Under the pieces are notes generated by a model that saw only the letters and a program-made list of their open reading frames with translations, had not been told where the DNA came from and did not search any database. A stretch of 64,000 bases of DNA from contig JAGBVG010000074.1 of NCBI GenBank assembly GCA_017630455.1, positions 62,001-126,000 of the forward strand, in the 5' to 3' direction. Position numbers and translations under genes: made by a program. This document shows positions 26,173 to 35,636 of this stretch, in pieces. Position 1 is the first letter of the stretch. Each line of letters begins with the position of its first letter. The DNA is from Alistipes sp. (lineage in GTDB: Bacteria > Bacteroidota > Bacteroidia > Bacteroidales > Rikenellaceae).

Positions 26173-26192
26173 ATTACTCTGTTATCGTCTCC

Positions 26193-28076
26193 CTATCTGC
26201 CAAATTTTATGAGCAGTACATTGATATCTGCGGGCGATACGCCAGGAATTCTGCTCGCCTGACCTATTGTCGAGGGGCGAATGCGAGATAGTTTCTGGCG
26301 TGCCTCGATCGTCAAGCTCTGTAGTGCATTGTAGTCAAACTCCGCGGGAATGGCGATACTCTCCAGTCTATGCATCTTATCTGCGTAGTATCTCTCTCTC
26401 TCGATGTAGCCTCTGTATTTAATCTGTATCTCCGCCTGCTCTATCACCTCTTTCGAAAGCTCGTTTTCGTTGATGTACTTTTCGAGTCTCTTCGACACCT
26501 TTTTCAGCCCCTCGATGTTCACATTGCTGCGCAAAACTATGTCGTAAAGCTTTTTTCCTTGTGTCAGAGGCTCCTCCCCTATCGAAATTAAGTAGTCGTC
26601 AATTTCGCCTATTCTTACCGGAGTCTTGCGAAGCATCGAAATAAGCGATTCTACAGCCGAATTTTTTTTGAGCAGATTTTCATATTTTTCGTCACTCACG
26701 AGACCTATTTTGTAGCCAAGTGGTGTCAATCGCGCATCGGCATTATCCTGACGAAGCAGAATACGATACTCCGCTCGCGATGTGAACATTCTGTATGGCT
26801 CATCCACACCCTTAGTCACAAGGTCGTCAATCAGCACACCAATGTATGCCTCATCGCGCTGAAGCACCACGCTCTCCTCGCCCTTAAGTGAGCGATGCGC
26901 GTTGATACCTGCCATCAGTCCCTGTGCCGCAGCCTCCTCATATCCCGTAGTTCCATTTACCTGACCTGCGAAGTAGAGGCCCTCGACGAGTTTCGTCTCT
27001 AGGGTATGGTGCAGCTGTGTAGGTGGGAAGTAGTCATACTCGATAGCATATCCTGGGCGATATACGTGAACATCCTCCAAACCCACGATGTTACGTAGCG
27101 CCTCGAGCTGAACCTCATAAGGCAGCGACGATGAGAAGCCATTGAGGTAATACTCATTCGTATCTCTACCCTCAGGCTCCAAGAATAGCTGATGTTGCTC
27201 CTTCTCGGCGAAGGTACGTAGCTTATCCTCGATGCTTGGGCAGTAGCGTGGTCCTATGCCCGATATCGTGCCGTTGAAGAGTGGCGAACGGTCAAATCCC
27301 ATACGTAGTATGTCGTGTACGCGCTTCGAGGTATATACCATAAAGCAAGGCAGCTGCTCCTTAACCACCTCTGTATCAGTGTCATAGGAGAATTTACCTG
27401 GCTCCATATCACCCTCCTGCATCTCCAGAGCCTCGAAGTTTATGGTGCGTGCATCAAGGCGTGCTGGTGTTCCAGTCTTCATTCTACCCATCTCAAAGCC
27501 GAGCGCCCTGAGCTGTGCCGATATGCCGTGTGCCGCCTGGTCGCCCGCTCTGCCGCCCTCAGCCTGTGCCTCGCCGCAGTGCATCACGCCCTCAAGGAAT
27601 GTTCCCGCCGTGAGCACTACCCTACTACACTCTATCTCCACCCCCATTCGCGTTTTAACGCCCCTTACGCGCGGTTTCTCCGCCGTGTGGTCTATGAGTA
27701 TCTCCGTCACTGAATCTTGCCACAGATAGAGGTTTGGGGTGTTTTCGAGCGTATGTCGCCACTGTCGCGAGAACTCTGCCTTGTCGCACTGCGCACGTGG
27801 ACTCCACATCGCAGCTCCCTTCGAGCGGTTGAGCATACGGAACTGAATGGTACTTAGGTCGGTGATGCGGCCCATCTTACCACCGAGAGCATCTATCTCG
27901 CGCACTATCTGACCCTTTGCCACGCCTCCCACAGCAGGGTTACACGACATCGCTGCAATCTTATCCATATCTATGGTTATGAGCAGCGTGCGCGAGCCGA
28001 GACGTGCTGCTGCCGAGGCGGCCTCACATCCTGCGTGTCCAGCACCTATGACCACTATATCGTATTGCAGTTTCAT
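26193..28076 (-). CDS. mnmG: tRNA uridine-5-carboxymethylaminomethyl modification enzyme MnmG (GidA)
   Basis: FAD-dependent partner of MnmE that modifies wobble U34 of several tRNAs. 627 residues from the ATG at 28076 ([20 protein letters not shown]). It has the dinucleotide-binding GAGHAG near residue 12, the family blocks [23 protein letters not shown] and GTPARLD with [10 protein letters not shown] and [11 protein letters not shown], and the C-terminal helical domain from about 550. The longer in-frame start at 28142 would run into ybeY. ATG and the ybeY TGA overlap by 4 nt, indicating translational coupling. Confidence 0.96.
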   Translation of the reverse strand: MKLQYDIVVIGAGHAGCEAASAAARLGSRTLLITIDMDKIAAMSCNPAVGGVAKGQIVREIDALGGKMGRITDLSTIQFRMLNRSKGAAMWSPRAQCDKAEFSRQWRHTLENTPNLYLWQDSVTEILIDHTAEKPRVRGVKTRMGVEIECSRVVLTAGTFLEGVMHCGEAQAEGGRAGDQAAHGISAQLRALGFEMGRMKTGTPARLDARTINFEALEMQEGDMEPGKFSYDTDTEVVKEQLPCFMVYTSKRVHDILRMGFDRSPLFNGTISGIGPRYCPSIEDKLRTFAEKEQHQLFLEPEGRDTNEYYLNGFSSSLPYEVQLEALRNIVGLEDVHVYRPGYAIEYDYFPPTQLHHTLETKLVEGLYFAGQVNGTTGYEEAAAQGLMAGINAHRSLKGEESVVLQRDEAYIGVLIDDLVTKGVDEPYRMFTSRAEYRILLRQDNADARLTPLGYKIGLVSDEKYENLLKKNSAVESLISMLRKTPVRIGEIDDYLISIGEEPLTQGKKLYDIVLRSNVNIEGLKKVSKRLEKYINENELSKEVIEQAEIQIKYRGYIERERYYADKMHRLESIAIPAEFDYNALQSLTIEARQKLSRIRPSTIGQASRIPGVSPADINVLLIKFGR

Positions 28077-28510
28077 AGATATCTCTCCTGTAGAAGTTTG
28101 AGGTATTTGTTCTCCATACGGCGCATATTCTTCTCTGCCCACGCGGTTTTATCCTTATGTCCGCAGAGGTGCAGCGCGCCGTGTACTATTATGCGGCGCA
28201 TCTCGTTGAATGGCAATGAGTTATATAGCGAGGCGTTGTCAGTCACGGTAGCCACGTCGATATATACCTCGCCAGCCACTATGCTCTCCTCTACCCTACT
28301 TTCGCGCTCCTCGAATGTTATTACGTCTGTGAAGTAGTCGTGACCCAAGAAGTCGCGGTTCATCTGGCGATGATACTCCGATGAGCAGAAAATATAGTTT
28401 ATCTCTCCTGCTTTGTATCCCTCGCTACGAATTACCTCCTCAATCCATCTGCGTAGCGCTAAACGCTTGGTAGGCAGATAGTTGCAATCTTGGTTGTAGA
28501 AATGTATCAT
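28073..28510 (-). CDS. ybeY: Endoribonuclease / rRNA maturation factor YbeY
   Basis: Metal-dependent single-strand RNase involved in 16S rRNA 3'-end maturation and ribosome quality control. 145 residues from the ATG at 28510 ([13 protein letters not shown]); a TTG five codons earlier is possible but less likely. The zinc motif reads [11 protein letters not shown], with His, His and an Asp at the third ligand position. VITFEE and GEVYIDV match the family. It sits between an EnvC-like gene and mnmG. Confidence 0.93.
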   Translation of the reverse strand: MIHFYNQDCNYLPTKRLALRRWIEEVIRSEGYKAGEINYIFCSSEYHRQMNRDFLGHDYFTDVITFEERESRVEESIVAGEVYIDVATVTDNASLYNSLPFNEMRRIIVHGALHLCGHKDKTAWAEKNMRRMENKYLKLLQERYL

Positions 28511-28540
28511 TGCGCTGTGTATCAATTATTTGGGTTACTT

Positions 28541-29659
28541 TTATTTCTTTTTGAAGAACGACGACACCGTCAGAGGCTTCTTGGTCTCGCAGTCGTAGAT
28601 GGCTATACGCACATAGGGCAGGTCGTCGCTGTCGATGCCGCTACCTATGGTGCCGATCTTCTGATCCTTTTTAACCACATCGCCCTTCTTGACATTCACG
28701 GCACTGAGGTTTGTGTAGGTCACAAGATACTCATTATAGCCGAGGAACACGGTGTATTTATTTGTCACCTTTTTGTACTGTACCTCCTGCACTATGCCGT
28801 CATATATGGTCTTTACTGCTGCACCCTTCTTACCTGTTATGGTGCCTCCGAAGCCCTGCTCCGTGAGTACGCCGCCCTCTACTGGGAGGTTTAGGCCGTG
28901 GGTGTTGCGTGAGAATCCGCTACCTACCTTGTTTCCCTTGAGCAGCTTCTGCAACTCTGCTACAGCCTGGTCATACTGCTTCTGCTGCTTGCGCTGCTCG
29001 TTTATAGCCTCCTTTTCGCGCTTTGTGAGGCGGTTGAAGGCTCGTTGTGCCGCTGTGCGACTATCCTCCAACTTACGACGCTCAGCCTTCAGAGCATTGG
29101 ATATGGAGTCTAACTCTATGTTACGCGCCGCTAATATGGCACGCTGCTCCATAAGTTTCTCTGTTTGAGCTATTATGGTGTCTGCTAAGCTTTTACGGCT
29201 TGCAGTTATATGTTCTATCTCAGCCTTGCGATGTGCAGCCTCGGTTATGCTTTGCGACGCGAGGATGTAGTTGGTGTTGTTGTTCTGCACGTAGTTGCGG
29301 TATGCCACACGTATCGCCTCGGCATATATCTCGCGATTGTTCTTAAGCACTTTGTCTAACGAGTCTATGGTTGCTGCATACCCCGCCATAGTCTTTAATA
29401 GGGTGGTGCGCTCGCTGTCCAACTCACCAATGTAGTTGCTTCGCAGACGTACCTCTTTGTCGAGTGCCGCCACCTCCTTTTTCGCGCTCTTTTTCTCGCG
29501 CTTGAGGCTCTCCACCTCGGCCTTTGTCTTGTTAAGCTCCTTCTTATATTGCTCCATCCTGCGACGCTGTGCCTCAGCCTTATCGTTCTGTGCCTCAGCT
29601 GCGAGTGGGGTAGTGATAAGAGCTATGAGAAGCAGAATATGTAATATATACCTTGCCAT
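28541..29659 (-). CDS. EnvC-like murein hydrolase activator (coiled coil plus degenerate LytM/M23 domain)
   Basis: 372 residues: signal peptide (about 1-23), long coiled coils (about 25-250, Lys/Glu/Arg-rich, e.g. QYKKELNKTKAEVESLKREK), and a C-terminal LytM/M23-like domain (about 265-372). The zinc ligands of active M23 peptidases (HxxxD and HxH) are absent: the corresponding stretches read KKGAAVKTIYDG and LVTYTNLSAVNVKKGD. This matches EnvC/NlpD-type proteins that activate amidases at the division septum. The preceding TPR gene ends 4 nt upstream, so they are coupled. Confidence 0.85.
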   Translation of the reverse strand: MARYILHILLLIALITTPLAAEAQNDKAEAQRRRMEQYKKELNKTKAEVESLKREKKSAKKEVAALDKEVRLRSNYIGELDSERTTLLKTMAGYAATIDSLDKVLKNNREIYAEAIRVAYRNYVQNNNTNYILASQSITEAAHRKAEIEHITASRKSLADTIIAQTEKLMEQRAILAARNIELDSISNALKAERRKLEDSRTAAQRAFNRLTKREKEAINEQRKQQKQYDQAVAELQKLLKGNKVGSGFSRNTHGLNLPVEGGVLTEQGFGGTITGKKGAAVKTIYDGIVQEVQYKKVTNKYTVFLGYNEYLVTYTNLSAVNVKKGDVVKKDQKIGTIGSGIDSDDLPYVRIAIYDCETKKPLTVSSFFKKK

Positions 29660-29663
29660 ATCG

Positions 29664-31382
29664 CTACTTTGTAGTTTTCGATTTCAGTTCCTCGATGTGT
29701 GCCTCCATCTCCTTGGCGTCATATCCGCGCTCCACGGCCTTCTGCCAATATGTCTCGGCCATAAATACTTCACCCAATGCCCACAGGATATCGCCATAGT
29801 GGCATAGCAGCGAGGCGTCGCGCTGCGAGGTTATCGTGAGCGCCTGACGCATATATCTCTTTGCCTCGGCATCGCGACCCAGAAGGTGTAGTATCCAGGC
29901 GTATGTGTCGACGTATGCCGCATTGTTGGGCTCTGCCATCATAGCGCGATAGGACATCTCCATTGCCTGATCGAGGTTCTTGCCGAGCAGACTCATAAAG
30001 TAGGCGTAGTTGTTGAGTACGAGAATGTTGTCGGGATTATACGTCAGAGCCTTGCGGTAGGCCTTGAATGCTGCTCTATCCTGCTTCATCTCGTGTCGCA
30101 CATCGCCTATATTGCCCCACAGCGTGCTGCGCTCCTGGTCTGTTGTTGCACTCTTGAGAGCCTCTTTAAATGTCGCTATAGCGGCCTTGTAATCGCCTCG
30201 CTCCATAGATATATATCCCGCAAAGGTGCGTATCGCCGCATCCTTTGGGAAACGCTCCAGAGCCTCTTTGAGGTCTGCATCGACAAGGCTGTCGCGCTCA
30301 AGGTAGTGTTCGAATTGTAGCAGGTAGATGTAATCCTCGGCTGTAGTGTCGCTATTTGTGCGATGGCGGCGCAGCAACTCCAAGGCTTGCTCCCTGTTAC
30401 CCCCTGCCATAAGGTGCTGAGCGTATGTGTTTACCACCTCGCGGTTGTTGGGGTGATCAATTGCCAGACGCTGGATTATTGCTCCCAGACGTATGTAATT
30501 ATTGCCGTAGAAGGTGTTGTTGGAGGTGTACTGCTCGAGACGGTGAAGCTTATCGGCAATGCTGAGGTCATCGCTGCGGAACAGACGATTCTCATAGTCG
30601 AACATACGCTCCACATCTCCTTTCGACGAGTAGTATTGCGCTATGGCATCGAGCGTCTCCACCCTTGTGGTGTCCAAGAGGTAGGCCTCTTCGTATGTCA
30701 CACGTGCCAAGGAGTCTTTGCCCGCAGCCTCGTATGTCGCTGCAAGTACAGTGCGGGCGTCAATGTCGTAGGGATGCTCCTTTGTGCGACGATCTCCCTC
30801 CTCTATGGCGCGCTCAAATTGTCGAGTGTCGATAAGCAGATGTTGCTTAATCTCTGCGAGGTAGTGGTTATATCCCGTGCGGAGCTCCGCGCTGTCGAGG
30901 ATCGCAATAGCGGAGTAGGGCATTCCTGATGAGCCATATATCACTGCCAAGGCGTGATATGACTGCAGGTTCTTGGGATCGAGACGCATCAGGCGGCGAT
31001 AGATAGGTATGGCGCGTGTGTACTGACGATTTTCGATAAGTTTTGTGGCATAATTCTCTGTGTACCACTTATTTGTGGTGTCGCCAGCAAAGGCCTTATA
31101 GGCATATCTCAGAGCCTCGCCGCGATCTCGCTCCGTGATACTCAGGTAGTAGAGAGCAGGGCTGTAGGTGCTGTCTGCTTCCACAATCTCGCGCCACAGC
31201 TCTCGCGCCACTAAGGTGTCGCGGTATATCGTCAGACGCTTTATGGCCTCCGTATGGCGATATACTCTATGAGTGGTATCGGGCATAGGGATGTGTGTGG
31301 TGTGGGCAGCCATAGCCTTGTTGCCCACAATCGAAGCCATCGCCATAAATATCGCGACGGCATATTTCACCAAGCCCTTCAT
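29664..31382 (-). CDS. Exported tetratricopeptide repeat protein
   Basis: 572 residues from the ATG at 31382, with a signal peptide (MKGLVKYAVAIFMAMASIVG...AMA). The mature part is all-helical with about a dozen TPR-like units, e.g. AIPIYRRLMRLDPKNLQSYHA and AFKAYRKALTYNPDNILVLN. No catalytic domain is visible. Members of this kind in Bacteroidota often act as periplasmic or outer-membrane assembly scaffolds; the specific role is unknown. First gene of the TPR / EnvC-like / ybeY / mnmG unit, which ties envelope and RNA functions. Confidence 0.8.
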   Translation of the reverse strand: MKGLVKYAVAIFMAMASIVGNKAMAAHTTHIPMPDTTHRVYRHTEAIKRLTIYRDTLVARELWREIVEADSTYSPALYYLSITERDRGEALRYAYKAFAGDTTNKWYTENYATKLIENRQYTRAIPIYRRLMRLDPKNLQSYHALAVIYGSSGMPYSAIAILDSAELRTGYNHYLAEIKQHLLIDTRQFERAIEEGDRRTKEHPYDIDARTVLAATYEAAGKDSLARVTYEEAYLLDTTRVETLDAIAQYYSSKGDVERMFDYENRLFRSDDLSIADKLHRLEQYTSNNTFYGNNYIRLGAIIQRLAIDHPNNREVVNTYAQHLMAGGNREQALELLRRHRTNSDTTAEDYIYLLQFEHYLERDSLVDADLKEALERFPKDAAIRTFAGYISMERGDYKAAIATFKEALKSATTDQERSTLWGNIGDVRHEMKQDRAAFKAYRKALTYNPDNILVLNNYAYFMSLLGKNLDQAMEMSYRAMMAEPNNAAYVDTYAWILHLLGRDAEAKRYMRQALTITSQRDASLLCHYGDILWALGEVFMAETYWQKAVERGYDAKEMEAHIEELKSKTTK

Positions 31383-31400
31383 ACTCACCCCTATTTAACG

Positions 31401-31442
31401 TTAAGAGTGGCTAAAAAAGTATGTAGTTTTAGCCACTCTTAA
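31401..31442 (-). terminator. Terminator after pheS
   Basis: Perfect 16-bp inverted repeat (31401-31416 and 31427-31442; core AAGAGTGGCTAAAA). It separates pheS from the downstream TPR gene. Confidence 0.8.
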
Positions 31443-31459
31443 ATCTTGTTGTCGAAATG

Positions 31460-32485
31460 CTATAGCGCGCTCTCAAACTGGTTCAGGAAGCGAACATCAT
31501 TCTCGAAGTAGAGGCGGAGGTCTCCCACGCCATACTTGAGCATTGCGATACGCTCAATACCCATACCAAATGCGAAGCCTGAGAACTCGTTAGGGTCGAT
31601 ATTGTTGTACTTCAATACGTTAGGGTCAACCATACCGCAACCCATAATCTCCAACCAACCAGTACCCTTACATACGCCGCAGCCCTTACCGCCACAGATA
31701 GAGCACGATACGTCTACCTCGGCTGAAGGCTCAGTAAATGGGAAGTACGAAGGACGCATACGAATCTGTGCCTGCTCGCCGAAGAGCTCCTTGGCGAAGT
31801 AGAGAAGCGACTGCTTCATATCGGCAAACGAGACGTTGCGGTCGATATACAAGCCCTCGATCTGGTGGAAGATGCAGTGTGCGCGGTATGAGATAGCCTC
31901 GTTACGGAACACACGGCCTGGGCATATAACGCGAATAGGAGGCTTCTGACGCTCCATAGTACGCACCTGAATCGACGAGGTGTGGGTACGCAACACCACG
32001 TCAGGGTTGCTCTCGATGAAGAACGTATCCTGCATATCGCGAGCTGGATGCTCGGGTGGAAAGTTGAGGGCCGAGAAGACGTGCCAGTCGTCCTCGATCT
32101 CTGGACCATCAGCGATGGTGTATCCGAGGCGTGAGAAGATGCTCTCGATCTCCTGCTTAACGATAGAGATAGGGTGGCGCGAACCTACCGACTCCACTGA
32201 GCCAGGACGTGTCATATCGTCTATCTTTGCGGCGTTCATCGCTGCGGCGTTGCCAATCTCCTCCTTGAGGGTGTTGATACGCTCTGTAGCCACATTTTTG
32301 AGGTGGTTAAGCTTCTGTCCGAGCTCGCGCTTAAGCTCTGGAGCCACGCTCTTAAACTCCTCCATAAGAGCACCAAGCGCACCCTTCTTGCCAAGAATCT
32401 TAATGCGGAATGCCTCAACATCGGCAGCACTTTGTGGTGCGAAAGCCTCTATCTCGGCTAATAGTTCTTCGATTTTATTTATCAT
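31460..32485 (-). CDS. pheS: Phenylalanine--tRNA ligase alpha subunit
   Basis: Catalytic subunit of the alpha2-beta2 PheRS, 341 residues. An N-terminal coiled coil (about 1-90) precedes the class II core. Motif 2 is GRVFRNEAISYRAHCIFHQIE and motif 3 AFGMGIERIAMLKYG. A Cys-rich insertion (CSICGGKGCGVCKGTGW) is typical of this lineage and probably binds zinc. pheT is not adjacent in the window. A minus-strand -7 box TAACTTTG lies at 32570-32577. Confidence 0.96.
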   Translation of the reverse strand: MINKIEELLAEIEAFAPQSAADVEAFRIKILGKKGALGALMEEFKSVAPELKRELGQKLNHLKNVATERINTLKEEIGNAAAMNAAKIDDMTRPGSVESVGSRHPISIVKQEIESIFSRLGYTIADGPEIEDDWHVFSALNFPPEHPARDMQDTFFIESNPDVVLRTHTSSIQVRTMERQKPPIRVICPGRVFRNEAISYRAHCIFHQIEGLYIDRNVSFADMKQSLLYFAKELFGEQAQIRMRPSYFPFTEPSAEVDVSCSICGGKGCGVCKGTGWLEIMGCGMVDPNVLKYNNIDPNEFSGFAFGMGIERIAMLKYGVGDLRLYFENDVRFLNQFESAL

Positions 32486-32520
32486 ATATCGTTCGTATTG
32501 TTTATGTCAATTAATTTAAT

Positions 32521-32577
32521 TAACTTTGTCTGGTGTTTGTTTCAGAACATACAGATAATATTCAACGTACAAAGTTA
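32521..32577. promoter_or_regulatory. Overlapping divergent promoters, pheS and patatin gene
   Basis: TAACTTTG occurs on the plus strand at 32521-32528 (for the patatin gene at 32593) and on the minus strand at 32570-32577 (for pheS at 32485). The predicted transcripts would overlap by about 35 bp at their 5' ends. Confidence 0.55.
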
Positions 32578-32592
32578 CTAATTTTTTTACAA

Positions 32593-34860
32593 ATGAAAAG
32601 ACTTTCGGCTATAATAATTAGCTTTTTGCTGCTCTTGCCGTTTGGTGTTAAGGCTCAGAGCGTGGGTGTTGTGATGAGTGGCGGTGGCGCAAAGGGTCTT
32701 TATCACATCGGAGTGTTACGTGCATTCGAGGAGAATGGCATCCCTATCGACTACATCTCTGGCACGTCGATGGGTTCGATTATCGGAGGTCTCTACGCAG
32801 CGGGATACACCATCGAGGAGATGGAGGAGATAGCTCTGTCGGGTGATTTGGAGCTGTGGGTAAGTGGTCGTATAAACGATAAATACAACTACTATTTTGT
32901 TGATAACGACCGCATTAAGAGTATGATACGTGTGCCGATAGGTGCCAGTGGCGAAGTTCATCGCCGACGTGTTGTTCTGCCCGATGCTATGATGAACACT
33001 GCCGAGATCGATCTCGCCCTCAACTCCTTCTTTGCCCAGCCATCTACGGCCGCAAAGGGCGATTTCGATAGCCTTATGATTCCATTTAGGTGTATTGCCA
33101 CCGACATCTATAACCATCGTGCCGTGGAGCTTCGTAGTGGCGATTTAGCACGTGCCATACGTGCCTCTATGGCCATCCCCGTGGCCTTTCCTCCCACGAT
33201 AATCGACTCGGTGCTTATGTGCGATGGTGGTTGCTACGACAACTTCCCGTGGAAGAGCCTCGACGATACGTTCCATCCCGACATCCTTATTGGTGTCAGT
33301 TGCACGAATATGGGCTCGAAACTCGCCAAGGATGCTTCGGTTGTCGAGCAGCTGATGTCGTTGATCACTATGCCTTCGGATTTCAACCTCCCGGAGGGTC
33401 GCTCGGTGCTTATTAATCGTCTTGTCGATGTCTCGATGCTCGACTTCTCCAGTGCTGCGGAGGTTATGGCTCAGGGCTACAACGACGCTTTGAGTGCCAT
33501 ACCTCAGATTCGCGAGCTGGTGTCGCGCCGTATGACTCCAGAGGAGTGTGCCAAGCGTCGCGAGGAGTTTCGCAAGAAGTGCCCCAAGGCTATGATTGGC
33601 GAGGTGAATATCGATGGTATCACCGAGGATCAGAAGAGCATAGCACGACGAATGATGAAGATGGGTAGCGTCAAGAAAAATACTCCTATGCACGCCCAGA
33701 CCTTCTCGGATAACTACCTTTCGATGTTGGCCAATGGTTCGATACGCAGCGAGTTCCCTATCTTCACCTACAACTACGCCACCGAGAAATATGACGTGTC
33801 GTTGCCGCTTAGCATGCGTCCGAAATTCGATATTGCCATCGGTGGTAATATCTCCTCTACGGCCTTCAACCAAGCGTACATAGGCCTTAACTATGGCAAG
33901 GTGGGCAAGGTGCTGCAGACCTTCAACCTCGACATTCTTCTGGGTCCGGTATACACTATGGCGCGTCTGAAGGGTCGTACAGCTCTTATCTACGATGCAC
34001 CTATCTACTTTGACTATGGCTACGACTTCAACATCCACAACACCCTCAGCGGCAACTTCGGTAACCTCACTTCTGTGGATGACTCCGAGCCGATACGTAT
34101 GGTGGAGAACTTCATCACGGTTGCTGTGGGTAATGCTTTCGAGCGTAAGAGTGTCGCGGAGCTGCGAGTAAATACGGGTCTCGATGGTTTCAGCTATGCC
34201 CAGGAGGGATCAGCCAAGCGACTATATAGCAATTTCCACTACATTGCTCCGGGTCTGTTCCTCGAGCGTTCGTCACTTAACAAGCAGCTCTTCCCTACGC
34301 GAGGTTCGATGTTTGCAACTTCGGCAATATATGTCTATGGCCGTGTGCGAAACGACAATGTCGAGGCTGTTGCGCCTAACAGATCCAATATGATACGTCA
34401 GTGGTGGGGTGCTAAGGTGCATTGGGAGCACTATCTCGATGTAACGTCAAACGAGGCATTTACGCTCGGCTACAGCGTTGAGGGTCTCTATACCACACAC
34501 CCAGAGTTTGATACCAAGGAGGCTACGTTGCTCTCCTCGCCGCTCTATGCACCGCTGCTTCACTCGCGTATGATATATATGCCTGAGTTCCGAGCTAACA
34601 GATATGTTGGTGTCGGCATTATGCCTACGGCACGCATCTACAAGAACCTATACGCGCGCCTGAGTCTCTATGCAATGGCACGTGACAGATTCGATGGCAA
34701 GGTTATGCACTATATGTCCGACCTGTCGTTTATCTACCACACGCCTATAGGCCCTGTGAGCTTGGCACTTACGAAGTATAACCTTCATAACTCCAAAAAC
34801 CTATATCTCACCTTTAACTTCGGTTACGCAATCTTCGGTCGCAAGGGCTTGTATTATTAA
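32593..34860 (+). CDS. Patatin-like phospholipase fused to an outer-membrane barrel (type Vd-like)
   Basis: 755 residues from the ATG at 32593 with a signal peptide (MKRLSAIIISFLLLLPFGVKA). The patatin domain (about 23-300) has an intact Ser-Asp dyad: oxyanion SGGGAKG, nucleophile Ser59 in GTSMGS, and Asp211 in CDGGCYDN. A short POTRA-like segment follows (about 335-400, IGEVNIDGITEDQKS). The rest is a beta-barrel of the Omp85/TamA surface-antigen kind ending in Tyr. This is the architecture of PlpD/FplA-type autotransporters. Whether the patatin is exposed or released is not known. A longer in-frame start at 32533 would hide the signal peptide. Confidence 0.88.
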   Translation: MKRLSAIIISFLLLLPFGVKAQSVGVVMSGGGAKGLYHIGVLRAFEENGIPIDYISGTSMGSIIGGLYAAGYTIEEMEEIALSGDLELWVSGRINDKYNYYFVDNDRIKSMIRVPIGASGEVHRRRVVLPDAMMNTAEIDLALNSFFAQPSTAAKGDFDSLMIPFRCIATDIYNHRAVELRSGDLARAIRASMAIPVAFPPTIIDSVLMCDGGCYDNFPWKSLDDTFHPDILIGVSCTNMGSKLAKDASVVEQLMSLITMPSDFNLPEGRSVLINRLVDVSMLDFSSAAEVMAQGYNDALSAIPQIRELVSRRMTPEECAKRREEFRKKCPKAMIGEVNIDGITEDQKSIARRMMKMGSVKKNTPMHAQTFSDNYLSMLANGSIRSEFPIFTYNYATEKYDVSLPLSMRPKFDIAIGGNISSTAFNQAYIGLNYGKVGKVLQTFNLDILLGPVYTMARLKGRTALIYDAPIYFDYGYDFNIHNTLSGNFGNLTSVDDSEPIRMVENFITVAVGNAFERKSVAELRVNTGLDGFSYAQEGSAKRLYSNFHYIAPGLFLERSSLNKQLFPTRGSMFATSAIYVYGRVRNDNVEAVAPNRSNMIRQWWGAKVHWEHYLDVTSNEAFTLGYSVEGLYTTHPEFDTKEATLLSSPLYAPLLHSRMIYMPEFRANRYVGVGIMPTARIYKNLYARLSLYAMARDRFDGKVMHYMSDLSFIYHTPIGPVSLALTKYNLHNSKNLYLTFNFGYAIFGRKGLYY

Positions 34861-35634
34861 CCCCTTGAGCCTCTCTATGCGCATCGTGGAGCCCTTTATC
34901 GTAAGGGCCATTTCGAGGTGTGCCATATCCCCGACCTCGCGCAGCTTATCCGTTGCCACACGTATTGCCTCCGATAGGGTATGTTTGGTGATCTCGTTGC
35001 GAAGTATCTGCGGTATAGCCTGCTTGGCTTTTGCGTAGTGGCTCACGGCAGCTAAGATTGTCGATAGGGTAGCTATGGCATAGTCGTCGACGTTCGTCGG
35101 CTCGAGGTAGAGGCTGCGGTGCGGATGGCTAAATGGAGGTGTGCCATACCGCGCTATGCCGTTTGCTGCATAGGAGGTGTCGTTGTCTATGAGTGTCATC
35201 TCTGTGTCGCTGCAGATGATGTTGTAGGGCGATATATCGCCGTGGGTCTCTCCCGTCTGAAGATGCCTTAGCGCCATAGTGTCAAAGGCGCGACTTAAGC
35301 ACTTTAGGTCACGATCCTCACACCTCAGTACTTGGTCGAGACTCCTCCCCTCCAGCCATCTGCGTACCAAGCATCTCACATCACATACTCTGCCCGATAG
35401 GGTATAGATCTTCAGGCTCGCAATGCTGTGCGATGTGCTGCGCCTCGGGCAGGATGAGGCATCGTAGAAGCATTTAAGCAAAAAGTCGCCCTCGATGCCG
35501 ACTATGCGACATCGAGAGGCGACACTGATACTTCCAGCAATGATACTCTCGGGGTAGATACGTATCCCTCCTATACCATCAATATGTAGTAGAGGTTGTT
35601 GCAGGGCGTTGATAATGTCTACCGCCGTAAGCAT
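34801..35634 (-). CDS. Small protein-kinase-fold protein (lipopolysaccharide-kinase/RIO-like)
   Basis: 277 residues from the ATG at 35634; a GTG one codon upstream would overlap the pepD stop. The catalytic-loop motif HGDISPYNI (about 133-141) and a DFG-like LIDND (about 150) indicate a eukaryotic-like or sugar-kinase fold, with a putative ATP-binding Lys in FLLKCFYD (about 53). The substrate is unknown. The 3' end overlaps the convergent patatin gene by 60 bp. It lies directly after pepD, so expression is probably from the upstream operon. Confidence 0.7.
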   Translation of the reverse strand: MLTAVDIINALQQPLLHIDGIGGIRIYPESIIAGSISVASRCRIVGIEGDFLLKCFYDASSCPRRSTSHSIASLKIYTLSGRVCDVRCLVRRWLEGRSLDQVLRCEDRDLKCLSRAFDTMALRHLQTGETHGDISPYNIICSDTEMTLIDNDTSYAANGIARYGTPPFSHPHRSLYLEPTNVDDYAIATLSTILAAVSHYAKAKQAIPQILRNEITKHTLSEAIRVATDKLREVGDMAHLEMALTIKGSTMRIERLKGLIIQALATEDCVTEVKGEI

Positions 35635-35636
35635 CA

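Noticed and set aside
33145..34038. 297-residue minus-strand ORF inside the patatin gene
   Set aside because: His/Arg-rich shadow frame; the plus-strand gene is well supported.
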